This document shows, piece by piece, positions 1 through 9,312 of a stretch of DNA of 64,000 nucleotides. Both the position numbers and the translations under genes were made by a program. A model generated the notes under the pieces. It made no database searches and was not told the origin of the DNA. It saw only the letters and a list, made by a program, of their open reading frames with translations. The number at the start of each line of letters is the position of its first letter. The stretch's first letter is position 1. The stretch lies in assembly GCA_007695285.1 (NCBI GenBank), contig REEC01000125.1, positions 62,001-126,000 on the forward strand. The letters are read 5' to 3'. The stretch is from Spirochaetaceae bacterium. Lineage in GTDB: Bacteria; Spirochaetota; Spirochaetia; DSM-27196; PXBQ01.

Positions 1-193
1 ACGGCTCAGATTTAACGATCAGAACGGGATCTTCGGATAAGTCGTCATCCGAAATCGACTCGTGCGATACGACGACCGATTCGGCGCTTCCGCCGTCCAC
101 GGTAACGCCGAGACGGAGTGTCCCCGTGCCCGTGGCGCACGCCGTCGCGAAAATAACCAAAATCGTAACTAAACCGGCGCCGATCGACTTCAT
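1..193 (-). CDS. partial putative lipoprotein/secreted protein (N-terminus only)
   Basis: Reverse strand ATG at 193 gives MKSIGAGLVTILVIFATACATGTGTLRLGVTVDGGS..., a signal/lipobox-like start open to the window edge. Confidence 0.6.
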   Translation of the reverse strand, partial: MKSIGAGLVTILVIFATACATGTGTLRLGVTVDGGSAESVVVSHESISDDDLSEDPVLIVKSEP

Positions 194-291
194 TTTTTTA
201 TCTTAAAGGAATAGAGCGTCGCGCGTCGATAGTTAACAAGAGGGCGCCGGGATGCGCCGATAGTCGTCGCCGATCTACAAGGAGTTCACGA

Positions 292-855
292 ATGGCAATG
301 CAGGTTCGGTTCGGGAGCGACGCACGGATAGTATTTTTCGTGTTGATTATCCGCGCGGCGACGGCGGGTTTTGCTCAGCAGCCCGAAGACGTCTCGCTGC
401 CGCGGGGTTTCTCGGATGTTCGACTCGGGATGAACCTGTCCGACGTCAAGACGGCATTGGAACGCGACATGAATTTCGACTACCGGGGTGACCCCGATGT
501 GTCACTCACGCCTTCTTCCCTGCAACCCGTGATCGAAACCGCCGGGTTTCGCTTCATCGACCGTGGTTTTTTTCAGTTTCACGACGACTCTCTCTACATC
601 ATAACGTTGCGGTTGAACGCCGCGCAGATAGATCACTACACGATGTTCCAGCGACTCAGCGATCAGTACGGCCCGCCGTCCGACATCACGCCTCAGCGAA
701 TCACGTGGCAAGACGAAGAAGTTCGGCTTGTGCTCGAGAAGCCCGTGGTGGTAAAGTACATAGACCGCACGGTTTTTGAGCAGCTTAAGGAAGAGGCAGG
801 ACGTGAGCAAGCTTTCAGCACATTATCGCGTAGCATTTTTCTTGATCAGTTTTAA
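292..855 (+). CDS. hypothetical secreted protein, 187 aa
   Basis: ORF with hydrophobic N-terminus, overlapping the next lipoprotein gene. Confidence 0.65.
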   Translation: MAMQVRFGSDARIVFFVLIIRAATAGFAQQPEDVSLPRGFSDVRLGMNLSDVKTALERDMNFDYRGDPDVSLTPSSLQPVIETAGFRFIDRGFFQFHDDSLYIITLRLNAAQIDHYTMFQRLSDQYGPPSDITPQRITWQDEEVRLVLEKPVVVKYIDRTVFEQLKEEAGREQAFSTLSRSIFLDQF

Positions 856-1261
856 CGTTCTGGTGTCCGGCGTGATCGTGGGCTGCGCCGATGACCGCCC
901 GGAAACGGTACAGCTACGCGTCAACTCGCATACGTTTGACGTTGAAGTGGCGATGACCGACGAGGAACGCGCGCGTGGACTTATGCACCGCGACTCGATT
1001 CCTGAAACCGGAGGAATGCTTTTTGTGTTCGAGTCCGAACGTCGGTTGTCGTTCTGGATGAAAGACACTCGCATCCCGTTGAGCATCGCGTTCATCCGCG
1101 ACGACGGTTTAATCATGGAGATGTACGACATGGAACCGTTCTCGCTCGAAACGATAGAGTCGCGGTTTCCGGCGCGTTACGCGCTCGAGGTGAACAAGGG
1201 GACGTTCGGTAACCTCGGAATTCGGCCCGGCGATCGGGTTCAGATCCCCGAAGAATTTTGA
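803..1261 (+). CDS. DUF192-family lipoprotein
   Basis: GTG start at 803 gives VSKLSAHYRVAFFLISFNVLVSGVIVGC; contains RGLMHRDSIPETGGMLFVFESERRLSFWMKDTRIPLSIAFI, typical of DUF192. Confidence 0.85.
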   Translation: MSKLSAHYRVAFFLISFNVLVSGVIVGCADDRPETVQLRVNSHTFDVEVAMTDEERARGLMHRDSIPETGGMLFVFESERRLSFWMKDTRIPLSIAFIRDDGLIMEMYDMEPFSLETIESRFPARYALEVNKGTFGNLGIRPGDRVQIPEEF

Positions 1262-1285
1262 GACGCGCGTCGAGTATTGCTCGTA

Positions 1286-1549
1286 TTACGTGCCGTTCGG
1301 TCGAAGATCGTTGAGTTCGGGGAAGAGTTCTAGAATCGGCGGTTCTTCCGGTGTATCGGGCTTGTTTATCAGGATCTCTATTCTTTTCTCGATCTTCCCG
1401 AGATCTTTTTCGAGGTCACGCGCGAGTTTCACGCCTTCCTCAAAACTTGCCGTCGCCTCGTGAAGCGGTATCTCGCCGTCTCGAAGCTTCTCGGCGAGTT
1501 CCTCGAGTCGGGCCAGACGTTCCTCAAAGTTTTTCATCGTTTTGCACAT
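1286..1549 (-). CDS. xseB: exodeoxyribonuclease VII small subunit
   Basis: NFEERLARLEELAEKLRDGEIPLHEATASFEEGVKLARDLEKDL; overlaps the xseA end. Start may be the internal ATG (MKNFEE). Confidence 0.9.
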   Translation of the reverse strand: MCKTMKNFEERLARLEELAEKLRDGEIPLHEATASFEEGVKLARDLEKDLGKIEKRIEILINKPDTPEEPPILELFPELNDLRPNGT

Positions 1550-2738
1550 CCTGAATTAGCGCACCGGCGGTACCGTCGACAAAACGCATCGTGACGTTTT
1601 CATCTTTCCTGAGCTCACGGCTTCTGTTCACAACCAAACCTTTATCGTTGTACACCACCGCGTATCCCCGCTTCAAGATCTCGTACGGCGAGCACGCCTC
1701 GAGTCTCGCTCCCGCGAGACTCACGCGGTGACGCGCCGTCGTGACGACCCGGCGCATTCCGTCGGTGATGCCCTCGGTTGCGTCATCGAGACGCTGTAGA
1801 TACGGCTGCACGATCGCGCGGTACGTACGCTCGAGATTCTGTGGTGTGAACTGTGCTTGGATCATGCGGGCGCGTCCCAGAATACCCGCAAACGAGTGGA
1901 TGACCGATCGTCCGACGTCGTGAATACGCCGTTTGATCTCGTCCCGGTTCGCTGTCACAATCTCAGCGGCGGCCGACGGTGTCGCGGCCCTGAGGTCTGC
2001 CGCAAAGTCGCTCAACGCAAAATCGATTTCGTGTCCGACGGCCGAGATAACCGGCGTCGAGCACTCGGCGACCGCCCGGACGACAACTTCTTCCGAGAAC
2101 GGAAGAAGGTCCTCGATCGATCCACCACCGCGCGCGACGACGATCACGTCGGCGATTTTCATGCGATCCGCCCGGGAAATTTGGTCGGCTATCTGCGGTG
2201 CGGCGTCGTCGCCCTGCACGGCCGTCGGAAAAACGACGACACGCAAACCGGCGTTACGCCGGTTCACGACCGTGATGATGTCCCGAATCGCGGCGCCCGT
2301 CGGCGAGGTCACGACCGCAACGCATTCCGGGAGGAGCGGTAGTGGGGATTTCCGTTCGGGTGCAAACAGCCCCTCGGCAGCGAGTCGTTGTTTTCTCTCC
2401 TCGAGCAGAGCAAGAATCCGACCCGTGCCGGCCGGTTCAAGAGCGTCCGCGATAATCTGGTACGCACCACGCTTCGCGTAGACCGAGACCGAACCCGTCA
2501 CACGGACGAGCCCGCCGTCTTGCGGTTCGAACGTGAGCGATTGCGCTCTGCCGCGAAACATCACGACCGAGATCATCGCATCGTCGTCTTTCAGCGTGAA
2601 GTAAAGGTGACCGGCTCCGGACGGACGAAAGTTGGATATTTCACCTTCGACGACAACATTCGGCAGTGACTCTTCGAGAAGACCCTTTATCGTGTGCGTG
2701 ATCTCGGTAACGGTGAAAACGTGCTGGGAGTCGGGCAT
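1524..2738 (-). CDS. xseA: exodeoxyribonuclease VII large subunit
   Basis: OB-fold VVVEGEISNFRPSGAGHLYFTLKDDDA and VVTSPTGAAIRDIITVVNRR, VARGGGSIEDLLPFSEE motifs. Confidence 0.95.
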   Translation of the reverse strand: MPDSQHVFTVTEITHTIKGLLEESLPNVVVEGEISNFRPSGAGHLYFTLKDDDAMISVVMFRGRAQSLTFEPQDGGLVRVTGSVSVYAKRGAYQIIADALEPAGTGRILALLEERKQRLAAEGLFAPERKSPLPLLPECVAVVTSPTGAAIRDIITVVNRRNAGLRVVVFPTAVQGDDAAPQIADQISRADRMKIADVIVVARGGGSIEDLLPFSEEVVVRAVAECSTPVISAVGHEIDFALSDFAADLRAATPSAAAEIVTANRDEIKRRIHDVGRSVIHSFAGILGRARMIQAQFTPQNLERTYRAIVQPYLQRLDDATEGITDGMRRVVTTARHRVSLAGARLEACSPYEILKRGYAVVYNDKGLVVNRSRELRKDENVTMRFVDGTAGALIQDVQNDEKL

Positions 2739-2825
2739 CGAATTGAGATTACCCTTTTTCCCGTGATAAGCTCAATCCGTCTTCACAACGTCGGGAGCCG
2801 TGTCGATAAGGAAGAGTAGGGTAGT

Positions 2826-4349
2826 ATGAACACACTTTGTATTGTCAATGGTACCGAAGTATCGGAGTACGCTCAACTCGGCGCGTTCGACGGCGAATCG
2901 GCGTGCGATCGGGTTCGGCGGTACGTCGACGCGCTTTCGGCGCCGGCGCACGTCATCTGCAAACCCGCTGCACGAGCTCTGTATCCGGACGCCTGGAGCT
3001 CGGACGTTCGTGAGTCGTGGAACATCGCCGGTCTGTTCGATGCGTTACGGCAAGCGGGCTCCGGATACGACGCGATCTTTGTCGTGCCCGGCGATGCCCC
3101 GTTTCTCGACCCCGAGTTGTGCCGCACGATGATCGAAAAACACGAGAAGTACTTTGTCGAGTACTCATTTGCGGACGGGTTTCCCGCGGCGGTTTCTCCC
3201 GAAATCCTCAGTACGCGCATCCTCGCACGATTGGCGGATCTGGCGACCGGCGATACAAGAGCGGTCGGACGCGATGCGATTTTTTCGGTCGTGCAGAAGG
3301 ATATTAATGCGTTCGACGTAGAAACGGAGATTTCCGCGGTCGATCTGCGCATGCTTCGGATCACTCTCGCGTGCAACACGCGAAACAACTTCGTCGTGTG
3401 TAAAAACCTGCACGATCATGGCATGCTTTCATCGACCGCATCGATAATCGAAACGATCGAAAAAAACGGCGCGGCATTACGCGGCGTGCCGACGTACGCG
3501 GCGATTCAGATCGCCGACGGTTTCATCCCGACGGTGTACGATCCGTTTGCGAACGACGGTCGCGACGCGGAAACGAGCACGACGATGCCCGTTGATCGCG
3601 TTGAGCGGGTGATCGACGAAGTATTGACGATGTCGCCCGAGTGCGTGATCGCGATGTCGTTATACGGTGACGTCGTGCGGTATACCGCGATTGAGGAGTT
3701 GATTGCGGTGTGCGCGGCCCGCCCGAATGCATCGTTTATCTTCGAGACCGCCGGTGTCGGTTGGGAGAACCCGGATCGCGTTGCGAAGGCGTCGGCTGAG
3801 AATATCTCATGGATCGTTGCGCTCGACGCGGATGATCCCGAGCTTTACAGAGCGATTCGTGGCGACGGCTACGACGACGCGATCGGATTTGCCGAGACTT
3901 TCATGGACATCGCCCCCGAACACACGTGGGTTCAGGCGACTCGCATGAAACTCAACGAAGAGCATCTCGACGGATTCTTTCGCCGGTGGAGCGAACGGTA
4001 TCGCAAACGCGTCGGACTCGATCCGTCGGCGATCGGGACGCCTTCGCACGTGATCATTCAAAAGCACGATCATTACTGCGGCAGATTGCCCGACCGGCGG
4101 GTGTGCGACCTGTCTCCGGTAAAACGGTATCCGTGTTGGCACGTAAAACGAGACGTGAACATTCTTCTCGACGGGACTGTTGTTTTGTGTCGTGAGGATC
4201 TCGACCGTGAACACGTTCTCGGCAACATTTTCCGAGATGGAATCGAAGCGGCGTGGTCCGGCGGCGCGACGTATCACGAGATGCACGTACGCGGTGCGTA
4301 CCCGCGACTATGCGAGAAGTGCGATGAGTACTACACCTTCAATTTTTGA
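2826..4349 (+). CDS. spirochaete SPASM-domain protein with nucleotidyltransferase-like N-terminus and degenerate radical-SAM barrel
   Basis: N-terminal FVVPGDAPFLDPELC (NTP-transferase-like); C-terminal CWHVKRDVNILLDGTVVLCREDLDREHVLGN...CEKCDEY (SPASM-like Cys/Gly spacing); no CxxxCxxC in the expected place. Confidence 0.75.
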   Translation: MNTLCIVNGTEVSEYAQLGAFDGESACDRVRRYVDALSAPAHVICKPAARALYPDAWSSDVRESWNIAGLFDALRQAGSGYDAIFVVPGDAPFLDPELCRTMIEKHEKYFVEYSFADGFPAAVSPEILSTRILARLADLATGDTRAVGRDAIFSVVQKDINAFDVETEISAVDLRMLRITLACNTRNNFVVCKNLHDHGMLSSTASIIETIEKNGAALRGVPTYAAIQIADGFIPTVYDPFANDGRDAETSTTMPVDRVERVIDEVLTMSPECVIAMSLYGDVVRYTAIEELIAVCAARPNASFIFETAGVGWENPDRVAKASAENISWIVALDADDPELYRAIRGDGYDDAIGFAETFMDIAPEHTWVQATRMKLNEEHLDGFFRRWSERYRKRVGLDPSAIGTPSHVIIQKHDHYCGRLPDRRVCDLSPVKRYPCWHVKRDVNILLDGTVVLCREDLDREHVLGNIFRDGIEAAWSGGATYHEMHVRGAYPRLCEKCDEYYTFNF

Positions 4350-5283
4350 GTGCGACGACGGAACGTACACGGTAGTCGGAGGGCGACACCACGACCGGCC
4401 ACGCGCGCGCACTCATGGTTTCACGATCGTACTGTTGAATCGAGGTGGGAGATTCAATAGAAGCGCGACACTCGGCGAACTCGAGCGACTCGGTGCGACC
4501 GAAGTTCTGTGTGTCGAGCCGGGTGAATCGGCGTACGAGGTCGAATCGCTCTCGCGTCGAATGCCGCGCGTACGATTCGTGCTTCTTCACAAAAAGCTAA
4601 CGACCGGTGAAACGATCAACCTCACGATCAAGGAGTCCGGCTCGAACTCGGTCATGGTGATATGGAACGACGTAACGCTCGTGCCGACTTCGGCGAAACC
4701 GATCGAAAAAGCCGCCTCGCGGGGCGTTCTCTGTGTCGTGCCTTTTGCACGAAACGAAAAATCCGAGATTATCCCAACCGTGTACGCCCCGGCGTTCTTT
4801 AAGAACTTCCTTCGGCTCGTCGCGGTTGCCCCGCGCGATGACGGGGCGCCGAGTCTCTTTCCGTACGACTACGTTGGGTTGTACAACAAGGAAAAATTCA
4901 TCGGAATCGGCGGTTATGACCCGTTGATAACCAACTCGTATTGGCAGAAGGTCGATTTTGGGTTCCGCGCGTTTATGTGGGGTGAATCGATTGTGTGCGA
5001 TCCACATCTTCGCGTCGCGTATTCCGGGCTCCCGTCGCCTGAAGATACGACGAACGATGCGAGTTACGCCCGGTTTCACGCGAAGAGTCTTTCGGTACGG
5101 TTCTCAGGTGATCGCGCGATTCTGCCGGCTTCGCGCGTCGTACGGTTCGTGTTTCGGTCGGGTCACGGATTGCTCCGCGGGTACCGAGTGTTTGCGGACA
5201 TTCGCGCCTGGGTCGAGGCAAACCGGTATCGGTTTCGCCAGGATGCTCGCAGAGTTACCGAGTTATGGGAGGTCGAGCAGTGA
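4324..5283 (+). CDS. glycosyltransferase-like (GT-A type) protein
   Basis: ATG at 4324 overlaps the upstream stop; GFTIVLLNRGG..., SVMVIWNDVTLVPTSAKPIEKA, FIGIGGYDPLITNSYWQKVDFGFRAFMWG resembles a GT2-like layout. Confidence 0.55.
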   Translation: MSTTPSIFECDDGTYTVVGGRHHDRPRARTHGFTIVLLNRGGRFNRSATLGELERLGATEVLCVEPGESAYEVESLSRRMPRVRFVLLHKKLTTGETINLTIKESGSNSVMVIWNDVTLVPTSAKPIEKAASRGVLCVVPFARNEKSEIIPTVYAPAFFKNFLRLVAVAPRDDGAPSLFPYDYVGLYNKEKFIGIGGYDPLITNSYWQKVDFGFRAFMWGESIVCDPHLRVAYSGLPSPEDTTNDASYARFHAKSLSVRFSGDRAILPASRVVRFVFRSGHGLLRGYRVFADIRAWVEANRYRFRQDARRVTELWEVEQ

Positions 5284-5969
5284 TTTGTGTTTTCTTGCAG
5301 GCGAGGCTCGACTCGACTCGATTGCCAAGAAAAGCGTTGCTCGAGCTCGCGGGGCGTACGGTGCTCGAACACGCGATGGAGGCGATGCGGCTCGTACCCG
5401 CGCAAAGGTATGTGCTCCTAACCGACGCGGCCGGCGCGGAGTGTTTTAGAGGCATCGCACGGACGTGCGGCTTTGACCTCTTCGCCGGCTCCCCCGACGA
5501 CGTTCTCGACCGGTACTGCTCGGCAATCCACGCGTACGAGCCGACAACGGTTATCCGCGCGACGGGCGACAACCCTCTCGTGAGTCCTGAACTCGCGAGG
5601 AAGGCCGTCGTGTACCACCGCGCGACAGGGGCGGACTACACCGGACTTCTTGGTATGCCGATCGGGTTGGGGGTGGAGGTTTTGCGTGCCTCGGCGTTGA
5701 TCGCCGCCGGTGTGGAGGCGCAGGACGCGTACGAGAGAGAACACGTCTCACCCTTCCTGTACCGGAGACCCGAACGGTTCCGGATCGTTCGGCCGCGCGT
5801 CGAGCGTCTCTACGACTGCGAGTATGAGAGCGTGACGCTTGACACGGCGGACGACTACGCGCGCCTTGTTCGCATATTCGAGAATCTGTACGACGGGAAA
5901 CCGATCGATACACCGGCGGTCGTAGAGTGGCTCCGTCGGCACGGCTCGGACGTAGCGGGATACGCGTGA
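5280..5969 (+). CDS. cytidylyltransferase-like protein, SpsF/NeuA family
   Basis: VICVFLQARLDSTRLPRKALLELAGRTVLEHAMEAM and VIRATGDNPLVSPELARKAV are typical of SpsF; GTG start overlaps the upstream TGA. Confidence 0.85.
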   Translation: MICVFLQARLDSTRLPRKALLELAGRTVLEHAMEAMRLVPAQRYVLLTDAAGAECFRGIARTCGFDLFAGSPDDVLDRYCSAIHAYEPTTVIRATGDNPLVSPELARKAVVYHRATGADYTGLLGMPIGLGVEVLRASALIAAGVEAQDAYEREHVSPFLYRRPERFRIVRPRVERLYDCEYESVTLDTADDYARLVRIFENLYDGKPIDTPAVVEWLRRHGSDVAGYA

Positions 5970-7708
5970 GCGCGCGTCGGTTTCTGCTCGTACCCGAACT
6001 AGGTAGATCGCGTGGCCTCGGGCACATCGTGCGTTCCTTCGCGCTTGCATCCGAACTCGACGGCGAAGTTGCGATCGTTCTTCCCGAACGGCCCGACACC
6101 AGTAAAAGGACGCGTGCTGAGCTTCTAAATACACTGCTCGTCGACCCAATCGCGTGTGAGATCGTGGAGGCGATCGAAGCGGGGTACGATTTCATTGTTT
6201 TCGACCAGATGCGCCCGTCTTTATCGGATCTCCGGAAGTGCGAGGATGCGGTCACCGTCGGGATCGACGCGGGAGGCGAGGCACGACGGTTTCTATCCTA
6301 CCTCATCGATACGCTTCCAAATCTCGAGCGGACACCCGCGAACACCGCGTCGACCCGTTTTCTCACGCCCGCGAAAACAAAACGGTCCGGGTTCCCCGAC
6401 TTCCTGTCCTCCGTTCTCGTAAGTTTTGGCGGGTCGGACCCAGCCGGTCTCACCGTGCCGACCGTCAAGAGCATCGTCGAGTCATCCGTCGGGCGTTCGG
6501 CATCGGTTACAGCGGTTTGGGGGCCGATTGCCCCGCGCGAGTCGCTGCCCGTGGGTGTTCAGGTTCTCGATGCACCAAAAGATCTCCGCGAACAGCTGCA
6601 CATGTTCGACCTTGTCGTAACGTCTTTCGGATTAACGGCGTACGAGGCATTATCCGCGAACGTGCCGGTCGCGCTCGTGAACCCGACTGCGTATCATGAC
6701 GCGCTTTCGCGCGAGGCGGGATTTCCGACCTTTGGAGTAGGTCGCCGCGCGGCGCGACGGGTCGCGGGTGCGGAGAAAAAGTTCGGTGAGATTGTCACCG
6801 CGTCGCGGTCGCTCGCGCCGCCGAAACCGATCGCGTTGAGCGATGCGCTGAACGCTCTCGCGCCGGAAGGGGTTGGCGGTACCTCGACGTATCCGGTAAT
6901 CGCAAGATTCCGCGATAGGACGTATCGACGCGCGCCGTCGGGGTTGATCGTGATGCAGAGGTACTCACCGTCGGGGATTCAGTACGCCGAGTCGTATTTC
7001 TCGGACGAGTACAAAAAACAGTACGGGCGGACGTACCTCGACGACTTCGAGAACATCGCGGCGGTTGCGCACGAGAGAATCGATACGATCGAACAAGTCG
7101 CTCCCACCGGCTCCTCGACGACATTGCTCGACATAGGCTGCGCGTACGGCCCGTTCTTGGCTTCCGCGCACGAACGCGGCTATCGCGTTTTTGGAATCGA
7201 CGTCGCGCACGAACCGGTAGAGTATGTGAAGAACACGCTCGGTCTGCGCGCGCTTTCGTGCGACGTGCGTGCGTTTGATCCGGTCGTCTTTGGGATCTCT
7301 GCGTTCGACCGCGTAACGATGTGGTACGTCATCGAGCATTTCGCCGAGATAGACGAGATTCTTCGTAGGGTCGCACGACTCGTCGCCCCCGGCGGTGTTT
7401 TCGCGTTTTCGACGCCGAGTGCGACGGGAGTCTCCGGTCGGCGCGACCTCGAACGATTTCTGGAGATTAGCCCCGCGGATCACTTCACGGTCTGGAGTCC
7501 GCGCAGCGCGGCGCGCGTCCTTCGAGAGTACGGATTTGCAGTAAAAAAAATCCGAGTGACCGGTCACCATCCCGAACGTTTCGCCGTGAGTTCAACCCGG
7601 TTGGGTGCGAGAAAACCGGTTCAGTATTTGCTTGGTATCGTCAGTCGCGTGTTTGGCCGCGGCGATACGTTCGAAGTATACGCAGTCAGAACGAAGGAAA
7701 ACCCATGA
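5966..7708 (+). CDS. SpsG/PseG-like glycosyltransferase-fold domain fused to a class I SAM methyltransferase
   Basis: N-terminus LVPELGRSRGLGHIVRSFALASEL, VSFGGSDPAGLT, VVTSFGLTAYEALSANVPVALVNP; C-terminus LLDIGCAYGPFLASAHERGYRVFGIDVA and FDRVTMWYVIEHFAE. Confidence 0.8.
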   Translation: MSARRFLLVPELGRSRGLGHIVRSFALASELDGEVAIVLPERPDTSKRTRAELLNTLLVDPIACEIVEAIEAGYDFIVFDQMRPSLSDLRKCEDAVTVGIDAGGEARRFLSYLIDTLPNLERTPANTASTRFLTPAKTKRSGFPDFLSSVLVSFGGSDPAGLTVPTVKSIVESSVGRSASVTAVWGPIAPRESLPVGVQVLDAPKDLREQLHMFDLVVTSFGLTAYEALSANVPVALVNPTAYHDALSREAGFPTFGVGRRAARRVAGAEKKFGEIVTASRSLAPPKPIALSDALNALAPEGVGGTSTYPVIARFRDRTYRRAPSGLIVMQRYSPSGIQYAESYFSDEYKKQYGRTYLDDFENIAAVAHERIDTIEQVAPTGSSTTLLDIGCAYGPFLASAHERGYRVFGIDVAHEPVEYVKNTLGLRALSCDVRAFDPVVFGISAFDRVTMWYVIEHFAEIDEILRRVARLVAPGGVFAFSTPSATGVSGRRDLERFLEISPADHFTVWSPRSAARVLREYGFAVKKIRVTGHHPERFAVSSTRLGARKPVQYLLGIVSRVFGRGDTFEVYAVRTKENP

Positions 7709-9312
7709 CGACACTCATGATCCTTGGTGGCGGACCGATGCAGCTTCCCGCGATCGAGACGGCGCGCCGCAACGGCTGGCGTACCGTGTGCGTCGATGGA
7801 AATCCGAACGCGCCGGGGCAGCGTGCCGCAGACCGTTTCATCCATATCGATCTGAAAGACGCCGCCGCAATTCTCAACGCGGCACGAGATTTACGGAAAG
7901 CCGAGGGGCTTGACGGAGTGTTTACGGCCGCGACCGACTTTTCGAGTTCGGTCGCGTACGTCGCCGAGAATCTGGGGTTACCGGGTATTCCTTACGAGAC
8001 GGCGCTTGACGCCTCGGACAAGGCGCGAATGCGCGCGCGTTTTCACGAAAAAAAAGTACCTGCACCGCGGTTCTTTGCGCTGCACGAGGACGCACTCGAA
8101 CTCGCGTCGGACAAAATCCGCGCAAGCAGTGTCAGGTTTCCGCTCGTCGTGAAGCCCGCCGACAATATGGGCGCGCGAGGCGTGAAACGAATCGACTTCG
8201 AGCCCGACGGCGCAGACTCTTCCGGCCCGCTGATCGAGGCGTGCCGAACCTCGGTCGCGTTCTCGCGTTCGCGAACGGTCGTTATCGAAGAGTTCATCGA
8301 AGGACGAGAGTACAGTATCGATGCGATTCTAGAAAAAGGCCGGCTTACCGTGTGCGGGATCGCCGACCGACACATACGGTTCGATCCTTTTTTCATCGAG
8401 GTCGGGCACACGTTGCCGGCCGATCTCGACTCGAGCGAACGCGATGAACTCGTTTCGGTGTTTTCCGCCGGTGTCGCCGCGCTAGGGATTACAAACGGCG
8501 CCGCCAAAGGTGACGTTTTTTTGGGACCCAACGGCGCGGTTGTCGGTGAGATTGCCGCGCGTCTCTCGGGTGGTTATATGTCGGGCTGGACGTATCCGTT
8601 TGCGAGCGGTGTCAACGTCACCGAGCACGCGATGCGGATCGCTCTGGGCTTGCCGGCCGGAGAGGTTCGCGAGAGTAGAGCGTGGTGTTCGGCCGAACGC
8701 GCCGTAATTTCGATCCCCGGAACCGTGAAGGACGTCGACGGGTGGGACGAAGCGCGCGACGTCCCTCACGTGCACGCCGTTTTTGCCCGATCGGAGGTCG
8801 ACGACGTAGTGGCTTTTCCGAGAAACAACGTCGAAAAATGCGGCAATGTGATATCGGCCGCGGAAAACCGTAGTGAAACGATCGACGCGGCCGAGTCCGG
8901 CGTATCGCGAGTGGTGTATCGACTGTGCCCGGGCGATGAGCGGACCGATGCGTTCCTGCTCGGAGCCGATGAATTCCTGAATTTTTTCGCGTACGAATCG
9001 CTGTTACCCGAAACAGCGACCGCGATCACATCGCTCGACTCAATTGTGGCAAACCGTATCCGTGCTATCGGTTTTCCTGATGCGCTGCGCACCGACCCCG
9101 CGCGCGACTGGGCGTTTCGTACGTTCTCGAGTGTCGCCGACCGGGCGCAAGAGCTAACGGGCGTCACGTTTTCGCGGAACGAAAAAACCGGGCGTGAATT
9201 CTGGCTCGCGGTGGTGAAGGGCGGTCTACAGGCGGCGTTGTATTTGATCGATACTGTAAACGTGGGGAAGGGCCGAGAGCTTTTGCGAGGTTTGGGTAGT
9301 ATCACATGGTAA
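7705..9312 (+). CDS. ATP-grasp ligase-like protein with extra C-terminal domain
   Basis: FPLVVKPADNMGARGVKRI, VVIEEFIEGREYSIDAIL, GEIAARLSGGYMSGWTYP (CarB/PurK-like ATP-grasp); ATGA overlap with upstream gene. Confidence 0.85.
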   Translation: MTTLMILGGGPMQLPAIETARRNGWRTVCVDGNPNAPGQRAADRFIHIDLKDAAAILNAARDLRKAEGLDGVFTAATDFSSSVAYVAENLGLPGIPYETALDASDKARMRARFHEKKVPAPRFFALHEDALELASDKIRASSVRFPLVVKPADNMGARGVKRIDFEPDGADSSGPLIEACRTSVAFSRSRTVVIEEFIEGREYSIDAILEKGRLTVCGIADRHIRFDPFFIEVGHTLPADLDSSERDELVSVFSAGVAALGITNGAAKGDVFLGPNGAVVGEIAARLSGGYMSGWTYPFASGVNVTEHAMRIALGLPAGEVRESRAWCSAERAVISIPGTVKDVDGWDEARDVPHVHAVFARSEVDDVVAFPRNNVEKCGNVISAAENRSETIDAAESGVSRVVYRLCPGDERTDAFLLGADEFLNFFAYESLLPETATAITSLDSIVANRIRAIGFPDALRTDPARDWAFRTFSSVADRAQELTGVTFSRNEKTGREFWLAVVKGGLQAALYLIDTVNVGKGRELLRGLGSITW

